Of a stretch of DNA of 64,000 nucleotides, positions 1 through 9,267 are shown in pieces. The translations under genes and the position numbers were made by a program. Below the pieces are notes generated by a model. That model saw only the letters and a program-made list of their open reading frames with translations, made no database searches and was not told the origin of the DNA. Each line of letters begins with the position of its first letter. The stretch's first letter is position 1. The stretch is from positions 12,439,604 through 12,503,603 of the forward strand of contig NC_081551.1 in assembly GCF_901000735.1 (NCBI RefSeq), written 5' to 3'. This DNA comes from Corylus avellana. Its lineage: Eukaryota; Streptophyta; Magnoliopsida; Fagales; Betulaceae.

Positions 1-15
1 ACCTCAGGTCCTCAC

Positions 16-1741
16 CGAAGGGTTAGCCCTAGGCCTTGGTGCACTGCTAGCTCGACCAGCGCTAAAGAAAGATTCGAGATCACTTTCATTCTTTTGCTGA
101 TTCATTCTAGCGGATGCTGCCCTTTCCCGAGCCTCAGCCGCAGCCCTTTCCCGAGCCTCTGCAGCAACCCTTTCTACAGCAGCTCGTTCTGCTCTTGCTC
201 GTGCATCAGCTTCAGCCCTTGCTACCGCATTTGACCTTTCCCTGGCTTCTGTAGCAGCCTTTTCTGCTCTTTCCTTCGCATCTGCTGCTGCCCTTTCACG
301 AGCTTCAGCATGGGCCCTCTGGACAGCAGCCCTTCCAGCACGATCCCGAGCTTCAGCATTTGCCTTCTCAACAGCTGCCTTTTCAGCTCTTGTGCGAGCA
401 TCAGCAGCTGCTCTTTCACGGGCTTCCCTAGTAGCCCTTTCCACAGCATGTCTGGCCTTTTCCCTTTCCCTCTCAATCTCCCTCGCTCTCTCCCTTTCCT
501 TCTCAATTCTCCTTTGTTCTTTCTCCTTCTCCTCCCTTTCCCTCTCAAGTTCCCTAGCTCTCTCCCTCTCTTTCTCAAGTCTTTTTTGTTCCTTCTCATC
601 TTCCCTTTCCCTCTGCAATCGTTCACGGTCTAACCTTTCTTGTTTTTCTCTTAGTGCTCTCTCATCTAGAATAGGTCTCTCATCTTTTTCTGGCTGCACA
701 GCATCTCTACTTCTAGCAGCTTTTGTGTTCTCTCTCTCCCTTACTTCCTTTGCATGTCTGAATTTAGCCTCAGCTCTATCCATAGCCTCCTTCATGGCAG
801 CAGCGGCTGAGTTCATTCCCAATTCTTCACTAGAAAGACCATTTGAACTTTCATCAACATTATTTTGACTCCTACCCATGGCAAAATCTTCCAATTCATC
901 AAAGGGAGATGCCACTGAGTCCCTCGCTGCAGCAGGAGCTGACTGAGGACCCTGAAAGTGTTGAGCAGAATTTGGGAAAGAAGTATACTCATTCACCTTC
1001 TTTCTTGAATTTGTGTAAGCAGGGGAAACTAACCCGCCCTTTGAATTTGAAACCTGTACCGGTCTTGGAGGAGGGGGTCTTGAAGGTGGTGGTGCACTTG
1101 TGGGTTGTGTGAAAAGAGGAATCTCTGATACAGTCAGCCATACATCATCAGATGAATCCGATTTTTCTTCTGATCTAGGAGACATATCTACCTGAACATT
1201 TGCCTCCTGAGAACTAGCATTCATATAGGAAGGGGGAGAAGCTGTTTGACCAAAAGATTTATGGGAATCAGTTGAAAATGTTGGCATGTTGAATGGGTTC
1301 TGGTGAGACTCCTGATCAATTTCAACAGGCAACTTCTTCTGTGAGTGGATTTCAGTACTTCTAATTGAAGTCTTCTCAATTGATTCTTTACTAGCAGAAC
1401 TCCTATTCCAACTTGTGTTCACATCTGTCCTTAAAGGGCTCTTGTTCTTTCCCCTGCTATTCCTCTCTGATGAAAATGCTGGTACAGATTTCCCAAGGCC
1501 ATCAAAGGGATCCATATCATCGTATACTCCACCATTAGCTGGAAGCGAACCCTCATTTTTTGTGCTTCGCGAACTGCTGAGCTTACCAATATCTTCCAAT
1601 GGATCAGAATATTGCTCAGGAGATGAACCCACATGACGCGAAGTTGATTCTAAAATTTTGAAGGGGTCTTCCATCACGTTGGAAGTCGATTTAGCTGTAT
1701 TGATAGTTGGTGCTGAGGACCAACTGGCCTCTGAAGTTGGC
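16..1741 (-). CDS. Auxilin-like J-protein, exon 2 (gene runs off left edge)
   Basis: This is the large second exon of an auxilin-related gene, the plant family of Hsc70 co-chaperones that uncoat clathrin-coated vesicles. It encodes about residues 198-773. The acceptor is a pyrimidine tract ending TTTTTTCACAG just before 1741, and it joins exon 1 in frame by splitting an Arg codon. Adaptor/clathrin-type motifs are visible (EDPF near residue 222, MDPF and NPF further on), then a proline-rich stretch. A long charged Arg/Glu/Ala coiled-coil region follows from about residue 510 to 745, built of degenerate AREREK/ARERAA repeats. A donor GTGAGG at 15-10 must be used, since the frame otherwise stops at 4-6. 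The C-terminal J-domain, which would prove function, lies outside the window. Family assignment rests on the whole N-terminal and coiled-coil architecture; only the exon end at 16 is less sure. Confidence 0.88.
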
Positions 1742-1924
1742 CTGTGAAAAAAGAAAAAAACACGGGTGATTCATCAATCAATTGATACTGGTACATCAGA
1801 GTGAATATATAGATGAATATTGGCATGGCGTCACACAAGATGAACAGACTAAAGAAAACCATAGCGCAAAAGTAGTATAACGCCATCAATTCAACAAATT
1901 TTTATTCCTTTGTTTTTTAAATAC

Positions 1925-2163
1925 TTTTTTTTTTTTTTTTTTTATGACAAGGAACCCCTTCAAGGTAGGGTCTCTTCGTATACCCACCCCTATCAGGTGA
2001 GCCTCAGACCTGTGTAAAGCCCCTCCACACAGATCGGATAATACTCCAACTTTACCCACGGATTGGCCCCAAAGAATTGTTTGCACCTAAAGGGATTTGA
2101 ACCTTAAACCTGATGAAAATGCCACAAAGATCAAGGCCCTTACCACTTAAGCCAACCCCTTGA
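1925..2163 (-). mobile_element. tRNA-derived SINE
   Basis: Read on the minus strand this begins AAGGGGTTGGCTTAAG. It has a Pol III A-box-like TGGCTTAAGTGG (2143-2154) and a B box GGTTCAAATCCC (2092-2103), and ends in a poly-A run seen as the T run at about 1925-1943. The layout (A box, B box about 50 bp on, unique body, A tail) is that of a plant tRNA-derived SINE. It shares its first 13 bases with the SINE at 5719-5947 but the bodies differ. I could not find a convincing target-site duplication. Confidence 0.82.
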
Positions 2164-2630
2164 AAAAAAAATGACAAATGAAACTGCATATATCCCATTT
2201 TTACACAATCAGCCTTTCTCATTAATAATATTGGCAGGAATACAGATATGGGACACAACTGGCACATTAATGCCAAAGAGAAGGCCAGTAAATGTGCAAA
2301 TTCATCTCATAAATAATTCCATGGAATGATACACACAAGACACATAAAAGACACTTGCTCTTTTATGCCAAAGAAAAGACATGTTTATGCCCAATATCAG
2401 TATACTGGAATTTATTCTACACCTGAAAGCTGTAGCCTGTCACTTCCTTCACAAAGTGTTCAATAGTTTCTTATACAAGAGGTCATTTTGATAAATTCAT
2501 TGTCAACATGGAAGACGAAACAAAATGCGTTCATATCTTTGCATTTCTTTGCATGGTATTTTGCGCATTAAATGCATTCATATCTTTGCATAGCTTTAGT
2601 AATTACACAAAGATTGCTTAAGAGAAATGC
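2164..2630. other. Intron sequence, nothing recognised
   Basis: AT-rich intron DNA with no ORF, promoter signal or repeat that I can name. A short phrase (tatctttgcat) recurs near 2535 and 2580. Confidence 0.5.
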
Positions 2631-2803
2631 TATGAGTACTAATTTTTTTACCAAGAGATGGGTACCAAAATGATGTGAAGCTTATTCATTAGTACCTATA
2701 GCATTTCTCTTGATTAATTATTTTGATCCTCACAAATAAATAAGCTCCACATCATTTTGGTACTCATCTATTGGTAAAAGACTTGATAGCCCTAGCATTT
2801 CCC
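2631..2803. mobile_element. Small foldback element (MITE-like)
   Basis: The two ends are inverted copies of about 65 bp. The left end reads GAGAAATGCTATGAGTACT and continues through ACCAAGAGATGGGTACC. The right end on the other strand reads GGGAAATGCTAGGGC and continues through ACCAATAGATGAGTACC. The centre repeats part of the end again (cctatagcatttctc near 2694). No coding capacity. The class is unclear because I see no certain target duplication. Confidence 0.7.
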
Positions 2804-2807
2804 TATG

Positions 2808-3009
2808 TTGAATCATCTTAAGAAATAAAATTTCCTCCGAAGTCATAAGGTATAAACATGTAGCACCCCCACAAACACAGAAATATACTTACCTAGAAGC
2901 CCAAATTTATAGACATATGCAGTAACTTTCATGATTTCCAACCCATTTATCTCCTATTTATTTACCTCAACTTCAGTAAAATAAAAGCCACCGCCTAGCC
3001 AGTACCAGA
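2808..3009. other. Intron sequence left of the LINE cluster
   Basis: Unremarkable AT-rich intron sequence. The left limit of LINE B is set at about 3010, where LINE-type 5' UTR sequence (gggtttgcggctgaaacctag) begins. Confidence 0.4.
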
Positions 3010-3131
3010 AAAGGATCTTCTCTCTAGGGTTTGCGGCTGAAACCTAGAGGAGGAGAATCTTCTAGCCTGTATGAGGCTGTGAAGGATTTTCCTTTTTTTC
3101 TGTTTTACTTATTCATGCATCTTAAATGTGC

Positions 3132-3147
3132 ACTATATGGGGAATAT
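3132..3147. repeat. Target-site duplication of LINE A, left copy
   Basis: ACTATATGGGGAATAT occurs here and again perfectly at 5471-5486, flanking LINE A. A 16-bp duplication is of the size usual for target-primed reverse transcription. Confidence 0.93.
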
Positions 3148-5470
3148 AGTGCACATTTAAGGTGGAGGAAATTGAGTGGCTCTCTCTCTCTCTCTGCTCT
3201 CTCTCTCTCCCTCTACATTTTTTAGGTTAGTAAGATAGTTTTCTGCCCTAGCGGCGGCGCTGTTAGGCGCTGTGCGCTAGGCTCTGGTGAGCCGCAATGG
3301 AAAGGCGCTTCTCCATAGAAGCAAAATCCTTTTGCCTGTCAGCGAAGGAAGGGTGTCCTGATTTTCGATTGGAGGAAAAGAGAAAAGGGTTCGTAGGGGT
3401 AATTTTCGTGAGTCAACCTTGTGCTTCATGGTTGGTGGATACGGTCGAGGAGGCGAGTCAATCTCTGTTGAAGGTTGATATTGCCAAGTCATATTGCGAG
3501 GGCGATAAGGCTTTGATGGTGCATGGGGGTGTTAATAAGGCAGGTAGTTTCCTGGAGGTGGCCGTCTTTGCTGAGGGAGGTCGTAAAGGAATCATTTGGC
3601 TACCTGCGGGCCGTGGTGTGAAGGGAAATGCGTTGGTTTGCAAATGAGTTGCGGAGGATGTTGGGTCCACCAGCCCCTGCGCACCCTGTTCTGGGGACGC
3701 AGCTCAAGCTTGGTTTGGGAGATTCCATCTTTGGATGTCACCCTGGGCGCTCTTTTGCGGAGGTTCTTCGACTGGCGTCTGGTTTTGAGGAGTCTTCCGT
3801 TGGGAGGAGGGTTAGATCTTCGCAACTCATTGATCTTTTCCCGGTGAAGGAATATTTTGAGCCCGGGTACGGTGAGTATGAGTCGCGGGTGATGGTGGAT
3901 TGTTTGGAGTTGGAGTCGCCGGATCCTGCTAATCCTGTGGTAGGTTCCATCCCAGCGGCTGATCATACGAAGAAGAAGAAGAAGTATAAGATGATGCTAG
4001 GTCTTTTACGTTCTGTTTTGGGCCGGGTCCTAGCTGGGTTAGTTAAAGGACTATTAGTTGGGCTGGGTGTATTACCTTTTAGGAAAAATCGATGGGTTTT
4101 CTCTGCTTTCTTAAAAAGCTTAGAAGGCCTCGAGTTTGGGTCTTTCCATAAGCCCAAACACGCTGGGTATTTCAAGTCATGTTGGCGCAAGGGTATGAAG
4201 CGTCATGTTAAGTGTTTGTCGAAGTCTCAACAGTGCGGGTCTGCCTCACCGAGAGATTTTGTTTTCCGGCCGATCGTAGGGAGGCGTGAGAATCTGAGGC
4301 ATTTGCGCCGGTCGCCAGTGGTCTCGCCGGGGTTTGCAGCGATGATTCCGAGCTTGCAATGGTGCGGCTGTCGTTGGCGGAGGTGCATCCGGAGTTAACT
4401 CAACAAGGTTGTGTGTCGGGGTCTGTGTCTCACAAAACGGCGACAGTCCCTATATCTCCGACGAAGGCTGCTCTGTTGCCGGAAAAAACCCAGAACTGGT
4501 TGTTGACTCTGGTGAGTACCCCTGTCTCTCCTCTGTCTCCGGTGGTGGTCTCTGCTCCGCCGGTGGAAGCTGGTGCTGTTCCGACGAAGAAGGTTGAACC
4601 TGTTAAGATTGCTCCGGCGAAAGGGTTGCTACGTCGGGGGTTTTTAGGGTCTAGAAATGTTTCTTCTTCCTCTCTGCCTGGGATGAAGGAGGCTTCTTCG
4701 TCGGTAAAGGGCTCTAAGGTTGTAGTCGAAGATTCACAGACCTATGCTATTTTAGAAAAGCATGCGGCTGAGCTGGGTTTGAGAATAAGCGAACCTTTTC
4801 CTCGAATGTCGGAGAGTGGAGCTCCGATTTATTCCTCCGTTTCCAAATCTCAAATAGGGTATACCCGGAGGGTGAAGGAGAAGCTTGCTAAGCAGTTGCA
4901 GAAGAACAAGGAGCTGTTCGCCGAGATTGTAGTGGAACCTTCCAAGAAGGGGGTGGGGAACTATTCGGAGGTGGTTGTAGATGCAGTGAATTTCGCCTCC
5001 AATGTGGGACTGTCTAATGGTGAAGGAGGTGATGAGAAAAGTCTTTTGAACCTCTTTTCGAATATTGAAGAGGAGAGGGAGCCCTTTACCTCTAAGGTAA
5101 AAGGGAAGCGAGAACTCAAGAATTTAGAATGCTCCATCAACTATGAGGCTAGAGAGAGACTTTCTCCGAAGCAGTGCCATCGTCGTTGGGGTTGTGTTGG
5201 GACCAAAAATGCATTTTCCTTTCCTCCAGAGGTGCATTAGGGGCTTGGTATTTTTTAAGGGCCAGTGGTGGGTTTGTGGGCTTCAGTCTTTGGGTTTTTT
5301 GGGTTCTTTCTTTGGTTTATCGTTTGGTTGTGGATACTAATTGGGTTGGGTTTCTTTGGGGTTTTGTTTTTTGGGTTTAAATTGGGCTACCTATGTATAC
5401 TTTCTTGTGTACTTAGAGGCGTTTTGCGCCTTTTTTTTTTATATATACAATTTACTTATCAAAAAAAAAA
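3148..5470 (+). mobile_element. LINE A: ORF1-only LINE, 2.32 kb, with perfect 16-bp TSD
   Basis: Bounded by the 16-bp direct repeat at 3132-3147 and 5471-5486 and ending in a poly-A tail (5461-5470) after the 3' motif tttacttatc. It holds a 5' UTR with a CT-rich tract (3180-3215), a broken ORF1-like coding region and a 3' UTR. There is no endonuclease, reverse transcriptase or RNase H. The coding region stops just after a RELKNLECSINY-type segment, which in full-length plant LINEs comes shortly before the endonuclease. The internal deletion therefore removed all catalytic domains. Confidence 0.87.
3297..5240 (+). pseudogene. LINE A ORF1-like protein, frameshifted
   Basis: Three overlapping frames together look like one plant LINE ORF1: 3297-3647, 3628-4398 and 4359-5240. 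The first starts MERRFSIEAKSF and carries the conserved GDKALMVHGG and GGRKGIIWLPAGR segments. The second continues with ANELRRMLG and ends in a basic stretch. The third contains a Pro/Val-rich linker, then GYTRRVKEKLAKQL and the terminal RELKNLECSINY. Frame changes fall near 3640 and near 4350. ORF1 proteins bind element RNA. No CCHC zinc knuckle is visible here, unlike in LINE B. Family assignment is from motif memory; a search would settle the subfamily. Confidence 0.68.
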
Positions 5471-5486
5471 ACTATATGGGGAATAT
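5471..5486. repeat. Target-site duplication of LINE A, right copy
   Basis: Perfect second copy of the 16-bp repeat at 3132-3147. It overlaps the ATG (5485-5487) of the LINE B ORF1. Confidence 0.93.
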
Positions 5487-6521
5487 GGCAGAGGACCTCA
5501 CGAAATTATGGGGGAAATTCTCTTTATTTGAGGAGGAAAGTGTGGGAGTTGAGATTGAGGAAGATGCACTGGCCGCTATAGTGGCAATAGGGAAACTGTG
5601 TCTCGTGGAGAAGCTCATCACGAATAGGGTAGTGAGCAACGAAGTCATCAAATATAATTTGAGAAGGGGATGGAAACTATTGGCACGACCACTTTCAAGG
5701 TGTTGGGTGAAAATCTTTTTTTCTTATTTGGCACCAGGTATCCGGAACTTCGTTCCGACTAATCCCGGGGGTGCACAGGCCCATGGCAAGGAGTTTTCCA
5801 CAAGTGCACCTCTGTTAATTCAAGGGTGAACCCCCAGTCCAATGGTCCAAAGAAGTAGTTTACACTCGGTGGGTTTCGAACCTAAGACCTTGAGGAGCAT
5901 ACTCAAAGTCCCAAACTGTACAACTATTGAGCCAACCCCTTGGGGTTTTGGGTGAAAATCTTTGCATTATCTACTTTGAATATGAACTAGACAAATCAAG
6001 GGTTTTAGAGGGTAGACCCTAGATTTTTTATGGGCATCTTTTTTTGATGGAAGATTTTAACGGTCTCACCCCGCTTAAACAGATTGAGTTCGAAAGGGCT
6101 GCTTTTTGGGTTCGAATGTACAATCTTCCTTTGGCTTGTATGAGCACCGATGCTAGCTTCAAAATTGGATCTTCAGTTTGGATTTGTTAAAGAAGTAGAT
6201 GTGACTAATGATTGAGTGGGTTGGGGGGAATTCTTGAGGGTCAAAATAAAATTAGATGTGTCAAAACCTCTTGCTAGGGGATGAATGCTGAAAATCAAGG
6301 ATAAATTGGTTTGGATTGCATTTCAATATGAGAAGACCCCAAACTTCTGCTTCCAATGTGGTATCATTCGACATGGAGTGACGGGTTGTTTGCAGAGTCG
6401 AGGGCGGAGGAGCCTTGGAGAGGGAGCTAAGAACCAATATGGGTCGTGGCAAAGAGCGACTTCTCCTAGCAGAAGGCCAGGCAACGGACAGGGATGGAGA
6501 GGCAGTAATACGGCAGCATAG
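5485..6521 (+). pseudogene. LINE B ORF1 (DUF4283-like plus CCHC knuckle), broken
   Basis: The frame opens MAEDLTKLWGKFSL and continues with EEDALAAIVAIGKLCLVEKL and NRVVSNEVIKYNLRRGWK, the usual start of plant LINE ORF1 proteins with a DUF4283-type domain. A SINE interrupts it at 5719-5947. Beyond the SINE the product resumes as a region with several stops and shifts (RAAFWVRMYNLPLAC can be read near 6096). It ends at 6285-6521 with MLKIKDKLVWIAFQYEK and the zinc knuckle CFQCGIIRHGVTGC (CX2CX4HX4C, about 6339-6380). A basic Gly/Arg tail follows. Role in the family: RNA binding and particle formation. It cannot be translated as one protein. Confidence 0.75.
5719..5947 (-). mobile_element. Au-like SINE inserted in LINE B, with 16-bp TSD
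   Basis: TTGGGTGAAAATCTTT flanks the insertion at 5703-5718 and 5948-5963. On the minus strand the SINE starts AAGGGGTTGGCTC, with A-box-like TGGCTCAATAGT (5923-5934) and B box GGTTCGAAACCC (5871-5882). It ends in a TTAGTCGGAACG/AAGTTCCGGATACC type stem typical of Au-like plant SINEs, followed by an A-rich tail. Confidence 0.9.
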
Positions 6522-6705
6522 GCAAACGCGAGAGACCACACTAGTAGAGGCCGCTTGGCTAGCTCCTTTAGTGATTAGTTTCTCTGATTTTCTTTTTCAT
6601 TTCTCTCCCTCCTAGGCGCTCTCTGTTTGTACTTCCCGTGTATGTGGGTTGCGCCCCTCTGCGCTCTTTTTATATATCATTATTACTTATCAAAAAAAAA
6701 GAAAA
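6285..6705 (+). other. 3' part and tail of LINE B
   Basis: After the zinc knuckle the sequence runs directly into the LINE 3' UTR (tcctaggcgctctctgtttgtacttcc at about 6613) and the A tail near 6692. There is no room for endonuclease or polymerase domains. Confidence 0.6.
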
Positions 6706-7436
6706 TGAATTTACTACGACGAGATATAGTTCCTGATAGCCACTACCCTATCTGTGAGAGAGAGGAAGAGACAGTGAAATACACATTCTATGGAGTTGCC
6801 CATCAGCACAAGATGTCTGAGGTTGTGGTCCCAAAAAAGGCTCCAAAAATGTACTGACAAGGGGCTAACCTTTGTTAATGTGATTGAAAATTTGATGGGT
6901 GATGTGATATAAGAGATCTTGAGCTTATGACGGTGGTGACACGCAAAATTTGGTTTCGTAGGAACATTGTGGTGCATGGAGGTAAGTTCACTCATCCTAA
7001 TCAAGCTTTCTGAGAACGAAGTAAGTCTCTGGATGATTTTAGGAGGATTAACATACAAGAGCTGGATACAAGGAGTCCTATCCATGAAGAATCTCCAACA
7101 CTTTGGAAGAAACCCCCCATTGGTATGAATAAAGTTAATCGGGATGTAGTCGTAGAGAAGACTCATGGGCGTATTGGGATTGGTATTGTAATGCAAGATA
7201 ATGAGGGAGTTGTTTTGGCTGCACATAGTACTACAAGGAATATATTCGTCGATCTTGGTGTAGAAAAAGCTTTGGCAGCTTGGCATGCAACAGATTTTAG
7301 TAGGGAGATGGGCTTTTATGATAGAATTTTGGAGGGGGATGATCTACAGAGTGTAAATGTGGTTAAAGGGGCAGGTAAAAATCGGAGCAAAATTGGCCAC
7401 ATAGGTGATGAGATTATGAAGAATTGCGCCAACTGA
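6706..7436 (+). pseudogene. LINE ORF2 C-terminus: zf-RVT and RNase H-like remnant
   Basis: The first part (6706-6857) reads NLLRRDIVPDSHYPICEREE followed by TVKYTFYG, the zinc-binding domain (zf-RVT) downstream of plant LINE reverse transcriptases. After a degenerate stretch with stops, 7125-7436 reads NKVNRDVVVEKTHGRIGIGI and VMQDNEGVVLAAHS, the start of the plant RNase H-like (RVT_3) domain, then VEKALAAWHATDF. In this family the domain digests the RNA strand during cDNA synthesis. Here it has lost its second half, and the Asp of the usual VNWDAA motif is partly preserved as VNRDVV. Several stops make it a clear pseudogene. Confidence 0.75.
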
Positions 7437-7645
7437 GATCTTGGAGGATTGAACATGTTAAGAGGGATTTGAACTCAACCACTCACTATTAAGCTAAAGA
7501 GGTTATTCTGTGTGTAACAAATAGAGTTTGGGTTGATCAAATTCCAAACCGTATCTATGGTATTGTAACTAGTGAGCAATTTGCCCCTGTTTGATTGATG
7601 TTTCATCAATAAAAATGTTGTCTGTTCAAAAAACAAAAAAAAAAA
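6706..7645 (+). mobile_element. LINE C: 5'-truncated LINE tail
   Basis: A LINE 3' end beginning directly after the LINE B tail and ending in an A-rich tail (7627-7645) after a tttcatcaataaaaatg stretch. It keeps only the zinc-binding and RNase H-like parts of ORF2 and the 3' UTR. No flanking duplication was found, so whether it is a separate insertion or the interrupted host of LINE B is open. Confidence 0.7.
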
Positions 7646-8399
7646 GCCCCCACCTTATTTCTTTTTCTTACTACTTAAAAATGTGTTTTCCCGATTTTCC
7701 CATCCCGCCAAATAAAATCAAATCCGACATTGACCCACAAATCCGAATCCAAACCAGATACTACTTACAATCTAACCTCACTCCACGAGGACTCGAGTCT
7801 GGACTCAATTATCCATCAGTACAAAAGGTCAATCCAATTGTACACCATAAGCAATATAACAAGCACTTTAACCACAAAGTATTAAATGGCATTTTGTTCA
7901 AAATCGAAATGCACCAAATTCAGTTATGAAATAAACTTATATAATTAACAAAACATCAATCTAAAAATTAATACAACCTTCATTTTAACAACCACAAACG
8001 GTTAAGCAGGTATTAATCAAAAAGAACAAATTTCATGCTTAGTCATTACCTAAATAGCTCAAAATTCGAGTTCAGCATCTCCTGTCTTGTACAGGATCAT
8101 GCGAGAGATCCTATGGAGTAAGAGGATTGGAAAGTACCGTAGAGTTAGGAAGCTCTCTTTTTTGGAGAAACTTCGTGTTCAAAATTCAAGTTCAGCAAAC
8201 GTGTTATGCAATAAACTCAGCTAACAAGGTACAAACCAAAATTATCGCTACCACAAAAATGTGAATCCAACTAAACATCAAAACCAAATTTAGCACAACT
8301 CATCCACAAAGAGCTAAATGGATTATGAATCAAACTCAAAATTCTAATACCTAGACTGTTTAAAATTCAGGTTTACTAAACATAATTAGGCAAAATTAC
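7646..8399. other. Intron sequence next to exon 1
   Basis: AT-rich intron DNA between the last LINE and the exon 1 donor. A phrase of about 14 bases (caaaattcaagttcagc) occurs near 8060 and again near 8180. Nothing else recognised. Confidence 0.5.
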
Positions 8400-8992
8400 C
8401 TTTGACTAGGGGCACTAGAAGCACCAAAACCGGGTAACAAATCGTCAAAATCCGGCACACCCTTCTCCTCTCTCTCCGATCCCTTTTCGCCCGAACCCTT
8501 TGACTCACGCTCCGCCTTTCCAAACCCCCCAAGAAGATCGTCAAACGCATCACTCCCCTCCGGCGGAGACGAAGAAGACACGAAAACGTCGTCGTACTTA
8601 GCCCTCGTCGACGAGCTCTTCAGCCCCGGGACGCCGTCAAAAATGTCGTCGTCGTACAGGGGCTTGTCGTAGACCGGAGGCGCAGAAGCCTTCCCCGCAC
8701 CTGAATCGCGAAAGGTATCGAAATCGAACGACGTCGTCGCGGTGCTCTCCGATTTGGCCGGGTTCCGCCCCGAAACGAAGAGATCGCCGAATCCGGCTCC
8801 GAAATCTTGGGATTTGGGGTGTGGGCCCGTGGAGGAAAACAGTGAATCGTGATCGTCAAAGGAATTGGAGGAGCGAGGGCGCGATGATCCCAGATTAGAG
8901 GAAGAGGACGAATTGGAGGCCGCCATTGGGGCAGATTTGCCCTGCGGTTTGAAGCCCAAATCGGCGGCAAAGAGGCCCTGAAAGTCGTTCAT
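8400..8992 (-). CDS. Auxilin-like J-protein, exon 1 with start codon
   Basis: First coding exon of the same auxilin-like gene, encoding residues 1-197 plus two bases of codon 198. It opens MNDFQGLFAADLGFKPQGKS, the typical start of plant auxilin-related proteins. Acidic/aromatic motifs of the kind that bind clathrin and adaptors follow: GFGDLF (67-72), DIFDGVPG (116-123), YDDVF (133-137), and two DDLL repeats, DDLLGGFG (151-158) and DDLLPGFG (183-190). The exon ends AAAG followed by GTAATTTTG at 8399, a good donor. Without splicing the frame stops at once at 8396-8398. The rest of this N-terminal domain is Ser/Gly-rich and probably disordered. GC content is clearly higher than in the flanking repeats, as expected of a real first exon. 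Confidence 0.9.
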
Positions 8993-9267
8993 ATCGGGAA
9001 AGTTTGGGAAATTGGAAATGGAGATTAGGATTAGATTGGAGGATCTGATAGGATAGGGTGGGGCATGAGGTGGGAGGATCGGAGCCGGACGGTGGAGATG
9101 GGCGGAGATCCTCCGAGTCCTTTCTTCTTTTCGAGTTTTTGAATTGTTCTCTTTTCCCTGTTATTCTTTTCTTTTCTTTTTTTCTTCTTTGGGGTCCGTT
9201 CCTCTTTCGCTGCCTCGAGGCGTCGTGGTGGTGAAAAAATGTGTCTCGAGAGAGAGAGAGAGAGAGG
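8993..9267 (-). promoter_or_regulatory. 5' UTR and proximal promoter region of the auxilin-like gene
   Basis: Upstream of the ATG (8992-8990) lies a pyrimidine-rich leader when read on the minus strand. A (CT)n/(GA)n tract of 20 bases sits at 9248-9267. CT-rich Y-patches near transcription starts are common in plant promoters, so this is the best candidate for the start region. No clear TATA box is placed 30 bp upstream. Inference only. Confidence 0.4.

Larger units (their letters stand above)
3010..6701 (+). mobile_element. LINE B: older L1-type LINE, split by LINE A and a SINE
   Basis: A non-LTR retrotransposon antisense to the host gene. It has a 5' UTR (from about 3010), an ORF1 starting at 5485, and a 3' end with the typical plant LINE tail (gcgctcttt, tatatatc, acttatc, poly-A at about 6692-6701). 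It is broken twice: LINE A (3148-5470) sits on its ORF1 start codon, and a SINE (5719-5947) sits inside ORF1. Endonuclease and reverse transcriptase are missing between the ORF1 zinc knuckle and the 3' UTR, so it was itself an internally deleted copy. Confidence 0.75.
1742..8399 (-). other. Intron 1 of the auxilin-like gene, 6.66 kb, transposon-filled
   Basis: Defined by the GT at 8399-8398 and the AG at 1743-1742 on the minus strand. Most of its length is explained by insertions described separately: two tRNA-derived SINEs, one small foldback element and three LINE bodies, two of them nested. All three LINEs lie antisense to the gene, while both SINEs lie sense to it. I see no additional exon of the gene inside the intron. 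Confidence 0.85.

Noticed and set aside
392..868. Plus-strand open frame of 158 codons opposite the auxilin-like exon
   Set aside because: It is the antisense of the Arg/Glu/Ala-rich coiled-coil coding region, and its Ser/Leu/Phe periodicity is explained by that.
3031..3225. Small plus-strand frame upstream of LINE A
   Set aside because: It crosses the LINE B 5' UTR, the target duplication and the CT repeat, so it is accidental.
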